Assembly (NCBI GenBank): GCA_903887415.1
Contig: CAISPO010000038.1
Span: forward strand, 62,001-126,000
Direction: 5' to 3'
DNA length: 64,000 bases
DNA from: an uncultured Bacteroidota bacterium
GTDB lineage: Bacteria > Bacteroidota > Bacteroidia > Chitinophagales > Chitinophagaceae
Positions 41,656-50,585 of the stretch are shown here, one piece after another (positions within the stretch are counted from its first letter, which is position 1; every line of letters begins with the position of its first letter). The notes below the pieces were generated by a model. That model ran no database searches. It worked only from the letters and a program-made list of their open reading frames with translations, and was not told where the DNA came from. The translations under genes and the position numbers were made by a program.

Positions 41656-42429
41656 ATGTTTTCAAGATTATTTAATCGGAAGAAAAACGAGGATGCCGAA
41701 TACGAGTTACCGGTTCCGCAGAATACAAGCTGGGCTTTTTTAGGGGCTGATATGCATTCCCATTTCCTGCCGGGTATAGATGATGGCGCTAAGACTATTG
41801 AAGACAGCCTCACACTGCTGCGTGCTATGATAGATATGGGCTACAAAACCATCATTACTACACCCCATGTAATGATCGACTACTATCCTAATACCACCGC
41901 AACCATACAGGCGGCTCTGCAAAAAGTTCAGGATGCACTTAAGGAAAACAATATAGAACTCTCCATTAAAGCCGCCGCGGAATATTATATTGACGAGTAT
42001 TTCATCTCTTTGCTGGATAATAACGAGCCGCTGCTCACCATCCGTGAAAAAGAAGTGCTGGTTGAGTTCTCCATGCTATACGAGCCTCCCATGCTCAATA
42101 ATGTTATTTTTAAACTTCAGACTGCCGGTTACCGGCCCATCATAGCCCACCCGGAGCGCTACTTATTTTTTCACCGCGATTTCAACCGCTTCCGTGAGCT
42201 GAAAGACCGTGGCTGCATGTTGCAGCTCAATATGCTTTCCATTGCCGGATATTATGGCCATAATATAAAGCAGGTAGCCGACCAGCTCATGCAAAAGGGT
42301 ATGTATGATTACTGCGGCAGCGATATGCACCACGAAAAACACGCAGGTGTGCTGAAAATGATGGCTGGCACCCGCGATTATCATAAATTTGCCGGCTATC
42401 CTTTCCTGAATTCAAGATTGTGCTTTTGA
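41656..42429 (+). CDS. PHP-type tyrosine phosphatase (CpsB/YwqE-like)
   Basis: This 257-aa metal-dependent phosphotyrosine phosphatase probably dephosphorylates the BY-kinase at 44744. PHP metal motifs are visible: ADMHSHFLPGIDDGAKTIED (residues about 32-50), TTPHVMIDYY, the Glu in KAAAEYYIDEYF, PIIAHPERYLFF and DYCGSDMHHEKH. The order of phosphatase and kinase in one locus is characteristic of capsule and exopolysaccharide clusters. It opens the long plus-strand polysaccharide locus. Confidence 0.9.
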   Translation: MFSRLFNRKKNEDAEYELPVPQNTSWAFLGADMHSHFLPGIDDGAKTIEDSLTLLRAMIDMGYKTIITTPHVMIDYYPNTTATIQAALQKVQDALKENNIELSIKAAAEYYIDEYFISLLDNNEPLLTIREKEVLVEFSMLYEPPMLNNVIFKLQTAGYRPIIAHPERYLFFHRDFNRFRELKDRGCMLQLNMLSIAGYYGHNIKQVADQLMQKGMYDYCGSDMHHEKHAGVLKMMAGTRDYHKFAGYPFLNSRLCF

Positions 42430-42455
42430 TGCCTTAGTAGAGCGCATATTTTTTA

Positions 42456-42463
42456 TACTTTTG
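42456..42463 (+). promoter_or_regulatory. TACTTTTG -7 box before nucleotide-sugar dehydrogenase
   Basis: This perfect TAnnTTTG octamer lies 58 bp upstream of ATG 42522. A correctly spaced TTTG -33 is not seen. It may provide an internal promoter for the export and biosynthesis genes. Confidence 0.5.
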
Positions 42464-42521
42464 TGCCCCTCTACTCGGGTATTTGCAAAACTGCCCCGCA
42501 CAGGGTAAAGACTAAAGTGTC

Positions 42522-43817
42522 ATGGAAAACAGATCATTTAATATTGCGGTTATCGGGCTTGGATATGTAGGGTTGCCGCTGGCGGTGGAGTTCAGTAAAT
42601 ATTACTCTGTAGTTGGTTTTGATATAAACAAAAAGCGTGTAGGCGAGCTGCAAAACGGCATCGATTTCACCCTTGAAATAGAAGAGGCTTTGCTAAAACA
42701 GGTTACAGTAAACGAACGGGCTCCCGGTGCAAAGGGATTGTACTGTACCGATAATATCCAGCACATCAGCGACTGCAATGTTTATATCATCACCGTTCCC
42801 ACACCTGTTGACAAAAACAACCGCCCCGACCTGGGTCCATTGTACAAAGCCAGCGAAACGGTGGGTAAGGTGCTGAAGAAAGGAGATATTGTTATTTATG
42901 AATCAACAGTTTTTCCCGGCGCTACCGAAGATGAGTGTGTACCTGTACTGGAACGGGTATCCGGCCTGGTCTTCAACACTGATTTTTATTGTGGTTATTC
43001 CCCGGAGCGAATCAACCCTGGCGATAAGCTGCACACTGTTTCCAAAATAAAAAAAATAACGTCCGGCTCTACTCCTGGCGCAGCAGAAACGATCGACGGC
43101 CTGTATCTGTCTATCATTACTGCCGGCACACATAAGGCGGCCAGCATAAAAGTTGCAGAAGCAGCTAAAGTGATAGAAAACTCACAGCGGGACATCAACA
43201 TTGCTTTTGTAAACGAGCTGGCCAAGATATTTAACCGGCTGGGCATCGACACGCACCAGGTATTGGAGGCCTCTGCAACAAAGTGGAATTTTCTGCCTTT
43301 CAAACCGGGATTGGTAGGCGGCCATTGCATAGGCGTTGACCCATATTACCTGGCCCAGAAAGCGCAGCAGGCAGGCTACCACCCGGAGATCATACTGGCG
43401 GGCCGCCGGCTCAATGATGGAATGGGCGTCTATATCGCCGGGGAGATCGTGAAGCTGATGATAAAAAATGACCTCGTGGTGAAGGCGGCCAATGTGCTGT
43501 TGCTGGGTATTACCTTTAAAGAAAATTGCCCCGATGTGAGAAACACCCGTGTAGTGGATATTATTACAGAGCTGGCTTCATATGGAATAAATTTAACCGT
43601 ATATGACCCTTGGGCAAATCCTGCTGATGTAGCCCATGAGTATGGCATTGAGGTAATATCAGCGCTTCCCGATGGCAAGCTGTATGATTCCCTGGTACTG
43701 GCAGTGGCTCATAAAGATTTTTTAGAAGTCGATTGGCGGAAAAAGGTGAAACCTCGCGGAATTATATATGACGTGAAGGGCTGCCTTGAAAAAAACATGG
43801 TTGATGCAAGACTGTAA
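42522..43817 (+). CDS. Nucleotide-sugar dehydrogenase (TviB/WbpO-like)
   Basis: This is a 431-aa NAD-dependent UDP-sugar 6-dehydrogenase, oxidising the C6 hydroxyl of a UDP-HexNAc (or UDP-hexose) to a uronate. The N-terminal Rossmann motif is [16 protein letters not shown] (residues 9-24), with [19 protein letters not shown] in the middle. The catalytic Cys lies in [16 protein letters not shown], and [20 protein letters not shown] is the C-terminal NAD-binding part. The [18 protein letters not shown] spacer is typical of the TviB/WbpO (HexNAcA) branch rather than UDP-glucose dehydrogenase. The product would feed an acidic sugar into the polysaccharide. Confidence 0.9.
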   Translation: MENRSFNIAVIGLGYVGLPLAVEFSKYYSVVGFDINKKRVGELQNGIDFTLEIEEALLKQVTVNERAPGAKGLYCTDNIQHISDCNVYIITVPTPVDKNNRPDLGPLYKASETVGKVLKKGDIVIYESTVFPGATEDECVPVLERVSGLVFNTDFYCGYSPERINPGDKLHTVSKIKKITSGSTPGAAETIDGLYLSIITAGTHKAASIKVAEAAKVIENSQRDINIAFVNELAKIFNRLGIDTHQVLEASATKWNFLPFKPGLVGGHCIGVDPYYLAQKAQQAGYHPEIILAGRRLNDGMGVYIAGEIVKLMIKNDLVVKAANVLLLGITFKENCPDVRNTRVVDIITELASYGINLTVYDPWANPADVAHEYGIEVISALPDGKLYDSLVLAVAHKDFLEVDWRKKVKPRGIIYDVKGCLEKNMVDARL

Positions 43818-43921
43818 TACACTTTTGCACCGGTTAAAATGGCGTTATTTAAATACTAACCGCAACGTCTTATTTTTTATTTTTCCCTTATTTTAGATTA
43901 TTTTTGGTGAAATTTCGTGAG

Positions 43922-44728
43922 ATGTACAAATTGAGTAGGCAGGGCCTCGCAGGCTTTGTCCTTTTATTGCTTTTTTTTGTGAGTACATGTATGACTTCAT
44001 GTATTACAAATAAAAAATCAATATATTTCAATGATCTAAAAAAAGATTCTCTTTATCCGGGGCCGGGGCCGATAGTAATGGACTCTATAACGCCATTTGT
44101 AGAGCCCAGAATTGAAAAAAATGATGTGCTTGCTGTAACTATCCAGACAATAGGGCAAAACGAAACAAACACACCTATTACATCCAACTCACCAGGTAAT
44201 TTCAGCGAACTGAATGGCTTCTTAGTGGATCAAAAGGGCTACATCGAATTATCCCTCGTCGGCTTTGTTAAGGTAGAAGGGCTTACTACTACTGAAGCCC
44301 GGGAATTGATAAAACAGAGAGCTAAAGAGTTCTGGAAAGAGCCGGTGGTGAATGTCAGGATCGCAAATTTTGATATTTATATGCTGGGAGATATTGGCAA
44401 AACAGGCACAATAACATCTACCAGTGAAAAAATAAGTATTGTAGATGCGATAGCGCTTGCAGGCGACCTAAATATTACCGCCCATCGGGACAATATACTG
44501 CTGGTCAGGACTGAAGGAAACCAAAAGAAATTTGTCCGCTTCGATATGAGCTCATCTAAAATATTTCAGTCCCCTTATTTTTATCTGAAGCAGCGAGACC
44601 TGATCTATGTAGAGCCGCGCAGGGATAAGGTGCAAAGTGGAGATAACAGTTTTACCCGGTATTTTGGTTATTTCACCAATGTTGTAACGATAATAACGCT
44701 GTTATTTGCGTTTAAAATTGTCAAGTAA
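43922..44728 (+). CDS. Wza-like outer-membrane polysaccharide export lipoprotein
   Basis: This is a 268-aa protein from ATG 43922; the frame extends to a TTG at 43904. The N-terminus is a lipoprotein signal (FVLLLLFFVSTCMTSC) with the lipobox Cys of CMTSC. The polysaccharide-export domain follows (IEKNDVLAVTIQTIGQ; GNFSELNGFLVDQKGYIELS) with one SLBB-type repeat (IYMLGDIGKTGTITSTSEKI). A C-terminal hydrophobic segment (FTNVVTIITLLFAFKIVK) may cross the outer membrane. It forms the export channel together with the kinase/co-polymerase encoded 15 bp downstream. Confidence 0.88.
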   Translation: MYKLSRQGLAGFVLLLLFFVSTCMTSCITNKKSIYFNDLKKDSLYPGPGPIVMDSITPFVEPRIEKNDVLAVTIQTIGQNETNTPITSNSPGNFSELNGFLVDQKGYIELSLVGFVKVEGLTTTEARELIKQRAKEFWKEPVVNVRIANFDIYMLGDIGKTGTITSTSEKISIVDAIALAGDLNITAHRDNILLVRTEGNQKKFVRFDMSSSKIFQSPYFYLKQRDLIYVEPRRDKVQSGDNSFTRYFGYFTNVVTIITLLFAFKIVK

Positions 44729-44743
44729 TAAAAAAATCTCTGG

Positions 44744-47251
44744 ATGACAGATCAAGCGCCACCGATAGCCCCAAGTGACAATAAGCCTAAGATGGAAGGC
44801 GGTGGCGGTGGTAATATTAATATTAAATGGTTTGTTACAACGATTTTGGCTATCTGGCCCTGGTTGCTGGGCAGCATTATTGTTTCCCTTATTATTGGCA
44901 ACTTATTCCTTCGCTATACGGTTCCCAGGTATTTGTCAAGAGGAGAATTTTTAATTAATGACTCAAAGAAAGGCAGTACAGGTGCTGGCGACGAGGTGCT
45001 GGAAGCGCTTAAGCTCAATACCAGCAAAATAAATGTTGACAATGAGATCGAAATACTGAAAAGCCGATCAACAATGATTCTGATCGCCAAGCGACTACAC
45101 CTGAATATCAACTATTCGGTGGAGGGCCGGTTTAAAACCACGGAGATATATAAAAACAGGCCCTTCGAAATAGTAATTGCAGACAGCACAGACGACGACT
45201 TCGGCTGCAAGATCAACATTGCCGGCAATACTACCTGCCAGTTTTGTGAACCTGGGGCTAAGATCATTACTGCAAAATATGATGATACGATAACCTCTTC
45301 CAGCGGCCGAAAATTCATTATAAAAAAAACAGACCAGTTTGACCCGGCCAAAGCCCAATTCTCCGTTTATATAACCTCATTTCTTACCGCAGCAATGAGC
45401 TACCTGAACGGTATCGACTTTGCCAGCCCGAATAAGGCGGCCAGTTGCCTGTACCTGTCCCGCGTAGATAACCTCCCGGAAAGAGCCGTGGATATGATCA
45501 ACACCATGATGGAGGTGTATAAAGCCAAAAATGTGGCAGACCGGACCCGTATCGCAGACAGTACCATCGATTTCATCGAAGCAAGGCTCCTGAAGGTTAA
45601 CGGTGACCTGACCGGCATAGAAACCAATATTCAGCAATTCAAAGAGGAAAATAATGTCAGCGACCTGAAAACACAATCACAGGAGATGATTTCGGCCGCC
45701 TCTGCCCTTGAGGAAAAAGCACAGACCGTGGAACTGGAGCTGGAAGTAACAAAATCGATCAGCGACTATTTGAACTCGGGAGATGAGAAGCCTATGGCGC
45801 TTCCTGCCTCGCTCCTTACAAATGCCGGCGTTGCCGAATTAATGACTAACTATAACAGGCTAACTGTAGAGATCCAGACCAGGGAAATAACGTACCAGCC
45901 TACTAACCCCATTGTTCTGAACCTGATACAACAAAGGGCGGACGCGCGGAATGACATCGCTAATGCGCTTCGGTCTTCAAAAGAAGAGCTGCAGCTAAAG
46001 CTGGACAAACTCAAACAAAAACAAAGAGACCTGCACAAGCTCGCCGGTGATGTGCCGCGTGTGGAAAGGCTTTACCTAGACTATTCTCGCAGACAGTCGA
46101 TCCTACAGGAACTTTACTTGTTCCTGCTGAAGAAAAGAGAAGAAACATATATAGAAAAGTCATCCACTATTGCAGACGCAATAGTAATAGACCCGGCCTT
46201 ACCTGGCGGCATGGTAACACCCAACCGCGGCCGGATACTGATGCTGTCATTCTTTTTTGGCGCGCTGATACCATTCGGCATCATCGTGCTGCGCAGGGCG
46301 CTCAACATAAAGATCATCAGCAAGACCGATATTATGAAGGTAACCATGATACCTATCATCGGCGAGATTGGCAACAACCAATCTGGAGAAACCGTATCTA
46401 TCACAAAAAATAGCCGTACCATAATATCTGAGCAGTTCCGTGCATTGCGCACCAATCTTCAGTACCTGCTCACTGATAAAAATGATAAGGTGATCATGAT
46501 CACTTCGAGCATGAGTGGTGAGGGTAAGTCATTTATCGCCGTAAACCTTTCGGTTACACTTGCCATGTCTGGCAAAAGAGTGGTACTGGTGGAGCTGGAC
46601 CTTCGCAAGCCGAAGATATCCCGCATCCTGGGTGTGGACAACAACTTAGGATTCTCCAACTTCGCTATCGGTAAAGCGGAGATCAGCGAGATCATCATTC
46701 CATCGGGCGTAGAAGATTCGCTACACGTATTGCCGTCAGGGCCCGTGCCTCCAAACCCATCCGAGCTTATCTTACTACCTAGGGTTGAAGACCTCTTTGC
46801 TTACCTGAGAGCGAATTATGATTATGTGATCGTGGATACATCGCCGGTGGGCCTTGTTACCGATGCCCAGTTGCTTAACAAGTATGCGGATACAACGCTG
46901 TACATCCTGCGTCAGGGCTATACGTACAAACAGCAATTGAATATCCCGAATGAACTCTATTATGGTGGCAGGATACCCAGGCTGAATTTTATTCTCAATG
47001 ATGTGGTTGCCAACAGGGGCTTCGCTTATGGCTATGGCTATGAGGAGGGTTACGGATATGGCTATGGGTATGGTTATGGTTATGGATATGGATATGGTTA
47101 TGGATATGGGTACGGTTATGGATATGGGTACGGTTATGGTTATGGGTATGGCGCTTACGGAAACGGCTACTACCTTGAGGACGACAAGAAACGGAAAGGT
47201 ATAAGAGGCTGGTTCCGTTCTGACAAGAAAAAGAAGGATAAGGACAAATAG
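44744..47251 (+). CDS. Wzc-like BY-kinase / polysaccharide co-polymerase with Gly-Tyr tail
   Basis: This 835-aa inner-membrane protein controls polysaccharide length and export. TM1 is at about residues 34-57 (TILAIWPWLLGSIIVSLIIG), followed by a Wzz domain and a long periplasmic coiled coil (about 250-440). TM2 is at about 493-512 (ILMLSFFFGALIPFGIIVLR). The cytoplasmic kinase domain has Walker A SSMSGEGKSFIA (near 590), Walker A' VVLVELDLRKPK and Walker B YVIVDTSPVG. The tail (about 755-812) holds 17 consecutive Gly-Tyr dipeptides and about 23 tyrosines in total, in place of the usual short tyrosine cluster, before a Lys/Asp-rich end. The cognate phosphatase is at 41656. Confidence 0.92.
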   Translation: MTDQAPPIAPSDNKPKMEGGGGGNINIKWFVTTILAIWPWLLGSIIVSLIIGNLFLRYTVPRYLSRGEFLINDSKKGSTGAGDEVLEALKLNTSKINVDNEIEILKSRSTMILIAKRLHLNINYSVEGRFKTTEIYKNRPFEIVIADSTDDDFGCKINIAGNTTCQFCEPGAKIITAKYDDTITSSSGRKFIIKKTDQFDPAKAQFSVYITSFLTAAMSYLNGIDFASPNKAASCLYLSRVDNLPERAVDMINTMMEVYKAKNVADRTRIADSTIDFIEARLLKVNGDLTGIETNIQQFKEENNVSDLKTQSQEMISAASALEEKAQTVELELEVTKSISDYLNSGDEKPMALPASLLTNAGVAELMTNYNRLTVEIQTREITYQPTNPIVLNLIQQRADARNDIANALRSSKEELQLKLDKLKQKQRDLHKLAGDVPRVERLYLDYSRRQSILQELYLFLLKKREETYIEKSSTIADAIVIDPALPGGMVTPNRGRILMLSFFFGALIPFGIIVLRRALNIKIISKTDIMKVTMIPIIGEIGNNQSGETVSITKNSRTIISEQFRALRTNLQYLLTDKNDKVIMITSSMSGEGKSFIAVNLSVTLAMSGKRVVLVELDLRKPKISRILGVDNNLGFSNFAIGKAEISEIIIPSGVEDSLHVLPSGPVPPNPSELILLPRVEDLFAYLRANYDYVIVDTSPVGLVTDAQLLNKYADTTLYILRQGYTYKQQLNIPNELYYGGRIPRLNFILNDVVANRGFAYGYGYEEGYGYGYGYGYGYGYGYGYGYGYGYGYGYGYGYGYGAYGNGYYLEDDKKRKGIRGWFRSDKKKKDKDK
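47048..47149 (+). repeat. (Gly-Tyr)17 coding repeat
   Basis: Seventeen hexanucleotide units GGN-TAY follow each other without interruption. Gly codons use all four third bases and Tyr uses both TAT and TAC, so the units are not identical at DNA level. That suggests the peptide pattern, not just recent slippage, is maintained. Confidence 0.9.
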
Positions 47252-47289
47252 GGCACAAATACCCTAAGTGAAAAAAGCATAATTATCTT

Positions 47290-48156
47290 ATGGCTGAAAT
47301 AACTAACAGCAGTGATATAGATAAATGGGACATCAATATTACTTCCGGCGGCAGTTACCTGGATTTTCATTTTAATGAACTGTGGCATTACCGTGACTTG
47401 CTGATGATGTTTGTCAAAAAAGACATTATTACGGTCTATAAGCAAACCATCCTTGGCCCTATCTGGTTTATTGTGCAGCCTCTGCTTACCTCACTGATGT
47501 TCTTTTTTGTATTCAACAGTATTGCAAAAATATCCACCGGCGCAACCCCAGCCTTATTGTTTTACCTGGTGGGTACCACGTTATGGAATTATTTTGCAGA
47601 TACCCTGAATGTTACCTCTAAAACATTTACAGATAATGCTACTGTGTTCGGAAAAGTCTATTTCCCACGCATTGTGCTTCCCCTGTCCAAGGTAGTTTCA
47701 GGACTAGTGAAATTCATGATCCAATTTTGCTTATTTACTCTTGTCTGGCTTTATTATATATTTGTCAATAAGCAGGTAACGCCCAACTGGTATGTGCTGC
47801 TTGCGCCGGTATGGCTGGGTATGATCGTGCTGCTCAGTTTCTCTTTTGGCATCATTATTACATCGCTCACCACTAAGTACCGTGACCTCACCTTTTTGAT
47901 CGGGTTTGGCGTGCAGCTTGCGATGTACGCAACTCCGGTTATCATCCCATTGTCTGGCGTGCACGGAAAAAAAGAGATCTTTTTTCTTATTAATCCACTT
48001 ACCTCACTGTTTGAAGCATTCAAATACGGATTCTTTGGCCAGGGCACTTTTTCTGTCAAATGGCTGGCATACAGCACGTTGTTTACGCTTGCATCGCTTG
48101 CGATAGGCATCATTATTTTTAATAAGGTTGAAAAGAAATTTATTGATACGGTGTAG
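47290..48156 (+). CDS. wzm: ABC-2 type polysaccharide export permease (Wzm-like)
   Basis: This is a 288-aa integral membrane subunit with six predicted helices, e.g. TILGPIWFIVQPLLTSLMFF, FMIQFCLFTLVWLYYIFVNK and WYVLLAPVWLGMIVLLSFSF. The N-terminal amphipathic WHYRDLLMMFVKKDIITVYK segment and the C-terminal WLAYSTLFTLASLAIGIIIF helix match the ABC-2 permease family for O-antigen/teichoic-acid export. It forms a transporter with the ATPase encoded 9 bp downstream. It exports a complete lipid-linked polymer across the inner membrane. Confidence 0.92.
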   Translation: MAEITNSSDIDKWDINITSGGSYLDFHFNELWHYRDLLMMFVKKDIITVYKQTILGPIWFIVQPLLTSLMFFFVFNSIAKISTGATPALLFYLVGTTLWNYFADTLNVTSKTFTDNATVFGKVYFPRIVLPLSKVVSGLVKFMIQFCLFTLVWLYYIFVNKQVTPNWYVLLAPVWLGMIVLLSFSFGIIITSLTTKYRDLTFLIGFGVQLAMYATPVIIPLSGVHGKKEIFFLINPLTSLFEAFKYGFFGQGTFSVKWLAYSTLFTLASLAIGIIIFNKVEKKFIDTV

Positions 48157-48165
48157 TTTATACTG

Positions 48166-49422
48166 ATGAGCAAAGAGGTAGTCATAAAAGCTGAAAATAT
48201 TTCCAAGCAATACCGGCTGGGCCAGGTAGGCACGGGCACACTGAGCCACGACCTGAAACGCTGGTGGGCGTTGGTGCGCGGCAAAGAAGACCCCTACCTG
48301 AAGATAGGCGCGGAAAATGACCGCACTAAAACGGCACAAAGTGACTATGCATGGGCGCTCAGAGACATAGATTTTGAAATAAATAAAGGCGACACACTCG
48401 GCATCATCGGCAAAAACGGCGCAGGCAAGTCCACTCTACTGAAATTGTTATCTAGGGTCACCAGCCCCACAACCGGGCAGATAAAAGTAAAAGGCCGTAT
48501 TGCATCGCTGCTCGAAGTGGGCACGGGCTTTCATCCTGAGCTTACAGGCAGGGAAAATATTTTCCTCAATGGTGCTATCCTGGGAATGACGAAGAAAGAG
48601 ATCCTCAAAAAATTTGATGAGATCGTTGACTTCGCTGGCGTACAAATGTATATAGACACCCCGGTGAAAAGATACTCTTCCGGCATGTATGTGCGCCTCG
48701 CATTTGGTGTAGCCGCGCACCTAGAGCCCGAAATACTCATAGTTGACGAAGTACTGGCAGTGGGAGACGCCGAGTTTCAGAAAAAATGTCTTGGCAAAAT
48801 GAGCGACGTGGCCGGCCATGGCCGCACCATCATTTTCGTAAGTCATAATATGCAGGCCGTGCAAAGCCTTTGCAAAACCGCTCTTTATCTGAAAGCGGGC
48901 CACATCGTTGACCAGGGGGAAACCGACAAAGTAATAAACAATTACCTGAGCAGGGAAGTGAAAAATTGTATGGTGGCAAGTTGGGATGAAAACGACGCCC
49001 CTGGTAACGAACATATAAGGCTCACAGGTGCACACGTAGATCCAAAATTGGAAAAAGACGATGATCCTATTACTGTTGCCACCGAGATCAATATCACTTT
49101 CGATTTCATTTTGTACAAAGAATGCAACCTCAACCTCAGCGTTCATCTGAATACACCGGGAGGCTTAACTATTTTCAATTGCTCCACGTTGTCACTGCCA
49201 TTAAATAAAGGGTTTCATACCGGTACACTCACTATTCCCGGCAGGCTGCTCAATGACGACATTTACTCCATAAGGCTTCTTTTTGTAAAAGATATTTCTG
49301 TTGTACTTTTTCACATTTCAGATATACTTACATTTGAGGTAATTGACGAACCAAGGGCCGGAAGCTGGTTTGGAAAATGGCCAGGCATTGTGAGGCCTGC
49401 CCTGCCGTTCACACTTAGATGA
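48166..49422 (+). CDS. wzt: ABC transporter ATPase with C-terminal domain (Wzt-like)
   Basis: This is a 418-aa ATPase partner of the Wzm-like permease. The Walker A motif is GIIGKNGAGKSTLL, the signature is RYSSGMYVRLAFGVA, Walker B is EILIVDEVLAVGD, and the H-loop is IIFVSHNMQA. Residues about 265-418 are an extra beta-sandwich domain (LTGAHVDPKLEKDDD, EINITFDFILYKE, GFHTGTLTIPGRLL). In the Wzt paradigm this domain binds the modified non-reducing end of the polymer. Its presence suggests export depends on a terminal modification, perhaps made by the methyltransferase or other decorating enzymes downstream. Confidence 0.92.
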   Translation: MSKEVVIKAENISKQYRLGQVGTGTLSHDLKRWWALVRGKEDPYLKIGAENDRTKTAQSDYAWALRDIDFEINKGDTLGIIGKNGAGKSTLLKLLSRVTSPTTGQIKVKGRIASLLEVGTGFHPELTGRENIFLNGAILGMTKKEILKKFDEIVDFAGVQMYIDTPVKRYSSGMYVRLAFGVAAHLEPEILIVDEVLAVGDAEFQKKCLGKMSDVAGHGRTIIFVSHNMQAVQSLCKTALYLKAGHIVDQGETDKVINNYLSREVKNCMVASWDENDAPGNEHIRLTGAHVDPKLEKDDDPITVATEINITFDFILYKECNLNLSVHLNTPGGLTIFNCSTLSLPLNKGFHTGTLTIPGRLLNDDIYSIRLLFVKDISVVLFHISDILTFEVIDEPRAGSWFGKWPGIVRPALPFTLR

Positions 49423-49428
49423 TTTTTT

Positions 49429-50508
49429 ATGATAAACGTTACAAAACCTTTTCTCCCGCCGCTGGCAGAATATGAAGCATACCTTGCCGGTATCTGGGAC
49501 CGTGTGTGGCTCACCAACAATGGCCCGCTCGTGAATGAACTGGAGATAAAGCTTAAGGAATATCTTGGGGTGGACCACCTCTTGTTCTTAACCAACGGAA
49601 CGATAGCGCTCCAAATTGCTATCAAAGTATTTGGCTTAAAAGGAGAGATAATAACCACCCCTTTCAGTTTTGTAGCTACGACTTCATCTATAGTCTGGGA
49701 AGGGTGTGAGCCTGTGTTTGTGGACATAGACCGTAATACTCTGAACATAGATCCCACGCTTATAGAAGCAGCAATAACCGAAAAAACATCAGCTATACTG
49801 GCTACGCATGTATTTGGCAATCCGTGCGACATAGAGGCAATAGAGCAGATCGCAAAAAAGCATAACCTGAAGGTAATATACGACGGTGCGCATGCTTTTG
49901 GCACAACTTATAAAGGCCGCTCTGTATTTGAGTACGGTGATATATGCACTGCCAGCTTTCATGCTACCAAGTTGTATCATACCATCGAAGGAGGCGCTGT
50001 AGTAACAAAGGACCCTGCTTTGCTAAAAGAAATGTCTTTTCTGCGCAATTTCGGGCATAACGGGCCGGAGACATTTGCCACCCTGGGCATAAATGGCAAG
50101 AACTCAGAGTTTCATGCGGCTATGGGGCTGTGCAACCTGAAGTACATAAAGGAAATACTCGAAAAAAGAAAGCTGATATGGGATACCTATACCAGCCGCT
50201 TGTCGCACGCCAGGCTATGCAGCATACAAATAAACAAAGATGCAGGGTTTAATTATTCCTATTATCCGGTGATATTTAACAGTGAAGAACAGGTGTTTAA
50301 GGTGATAAAGGAACTGGAAGGGCATAAAATGTCAGCGCGTCGTTATTTTTATCCATGCCTTTCTACGCTTAATTATGTAAAACCTCATCCCACTCCCGTA
50401 TCTACTGATATAGCCGCGCGTATCCTTTGCCTTCCTTCCTATCACGACATGCAGGTAGAGGTGATAGATATGATCGCACGTATTGTGTTGCGGGCAATAA
50501 ACAATTAA
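49429..50508 (+). CDS. DegT/DnrJ/EryC1 sugar aminotransferase
   Basis: This 359-aa PLP-dependent aminotransferase acts on nucleotide-linked keto-sugars, giving amino sugars for the glycan. It has the family start MINVTKPFLPPLAEYEAYLA with LTNNGPLVNELEIKLKEYLG, LFLTNGTIALQIAIKVFGLK, and the Asp motif VIYDGAHAFGTTYKG. The PLP lysine is Lys181 in ASFHATKLYHTIEGGAVV. The substrate could be a dTDP- or GDP-4-keto or 3-keto 6-deoxy sugar; the sequence does not decide. It begins 6 bp after wzt. Confidence 0.9.
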   Translation: MINVTKPFLPPLAEYEAYLAGIWDRVWLTNNGPLVNELEIKLKEYLGVDHLLFLTNGTIALQIAIKVFGLKGEIITTPFSFVATTSSIVWEGCEPVFVDIDRNTLNIDPTLIEAAITEKTSAILATHVFGNPCDIEAIEQIAKKHNLKVIYDGAHAFGTTYKGRSVFEYGDICTASFHATKLYHTIEGGAVVTKDPALLKEMSFLRNFGHNGPETFATLGINGKNSEFHAAMGLCNLKYIKEILEKRKLIWDTYTSRLSHARLCSIQINKDAGFNYSYYPVIFNSEEQVFKVIKELEGHKMSARRYFYPCLSTLNYVKPHPTPVSTDIAARILCLPSYHDMQVEVIDMIARIVLRAINN

Positions 50509-50585
50509 GTAATTCAGGCAGCCGATATTAATTGTAATTTTGCACGTGGCATCAGCTTAATAACGGGCTGTAAATGCATAAATAA

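Noticed and set aside
46995-47258. His/Asn-rich frame antisense to the end of the Wzc-like gene
   Set aside because: It is the mirror of the Gly-Tyr codon repeat (THIHNHIHIHN pattern) and has no independent support.
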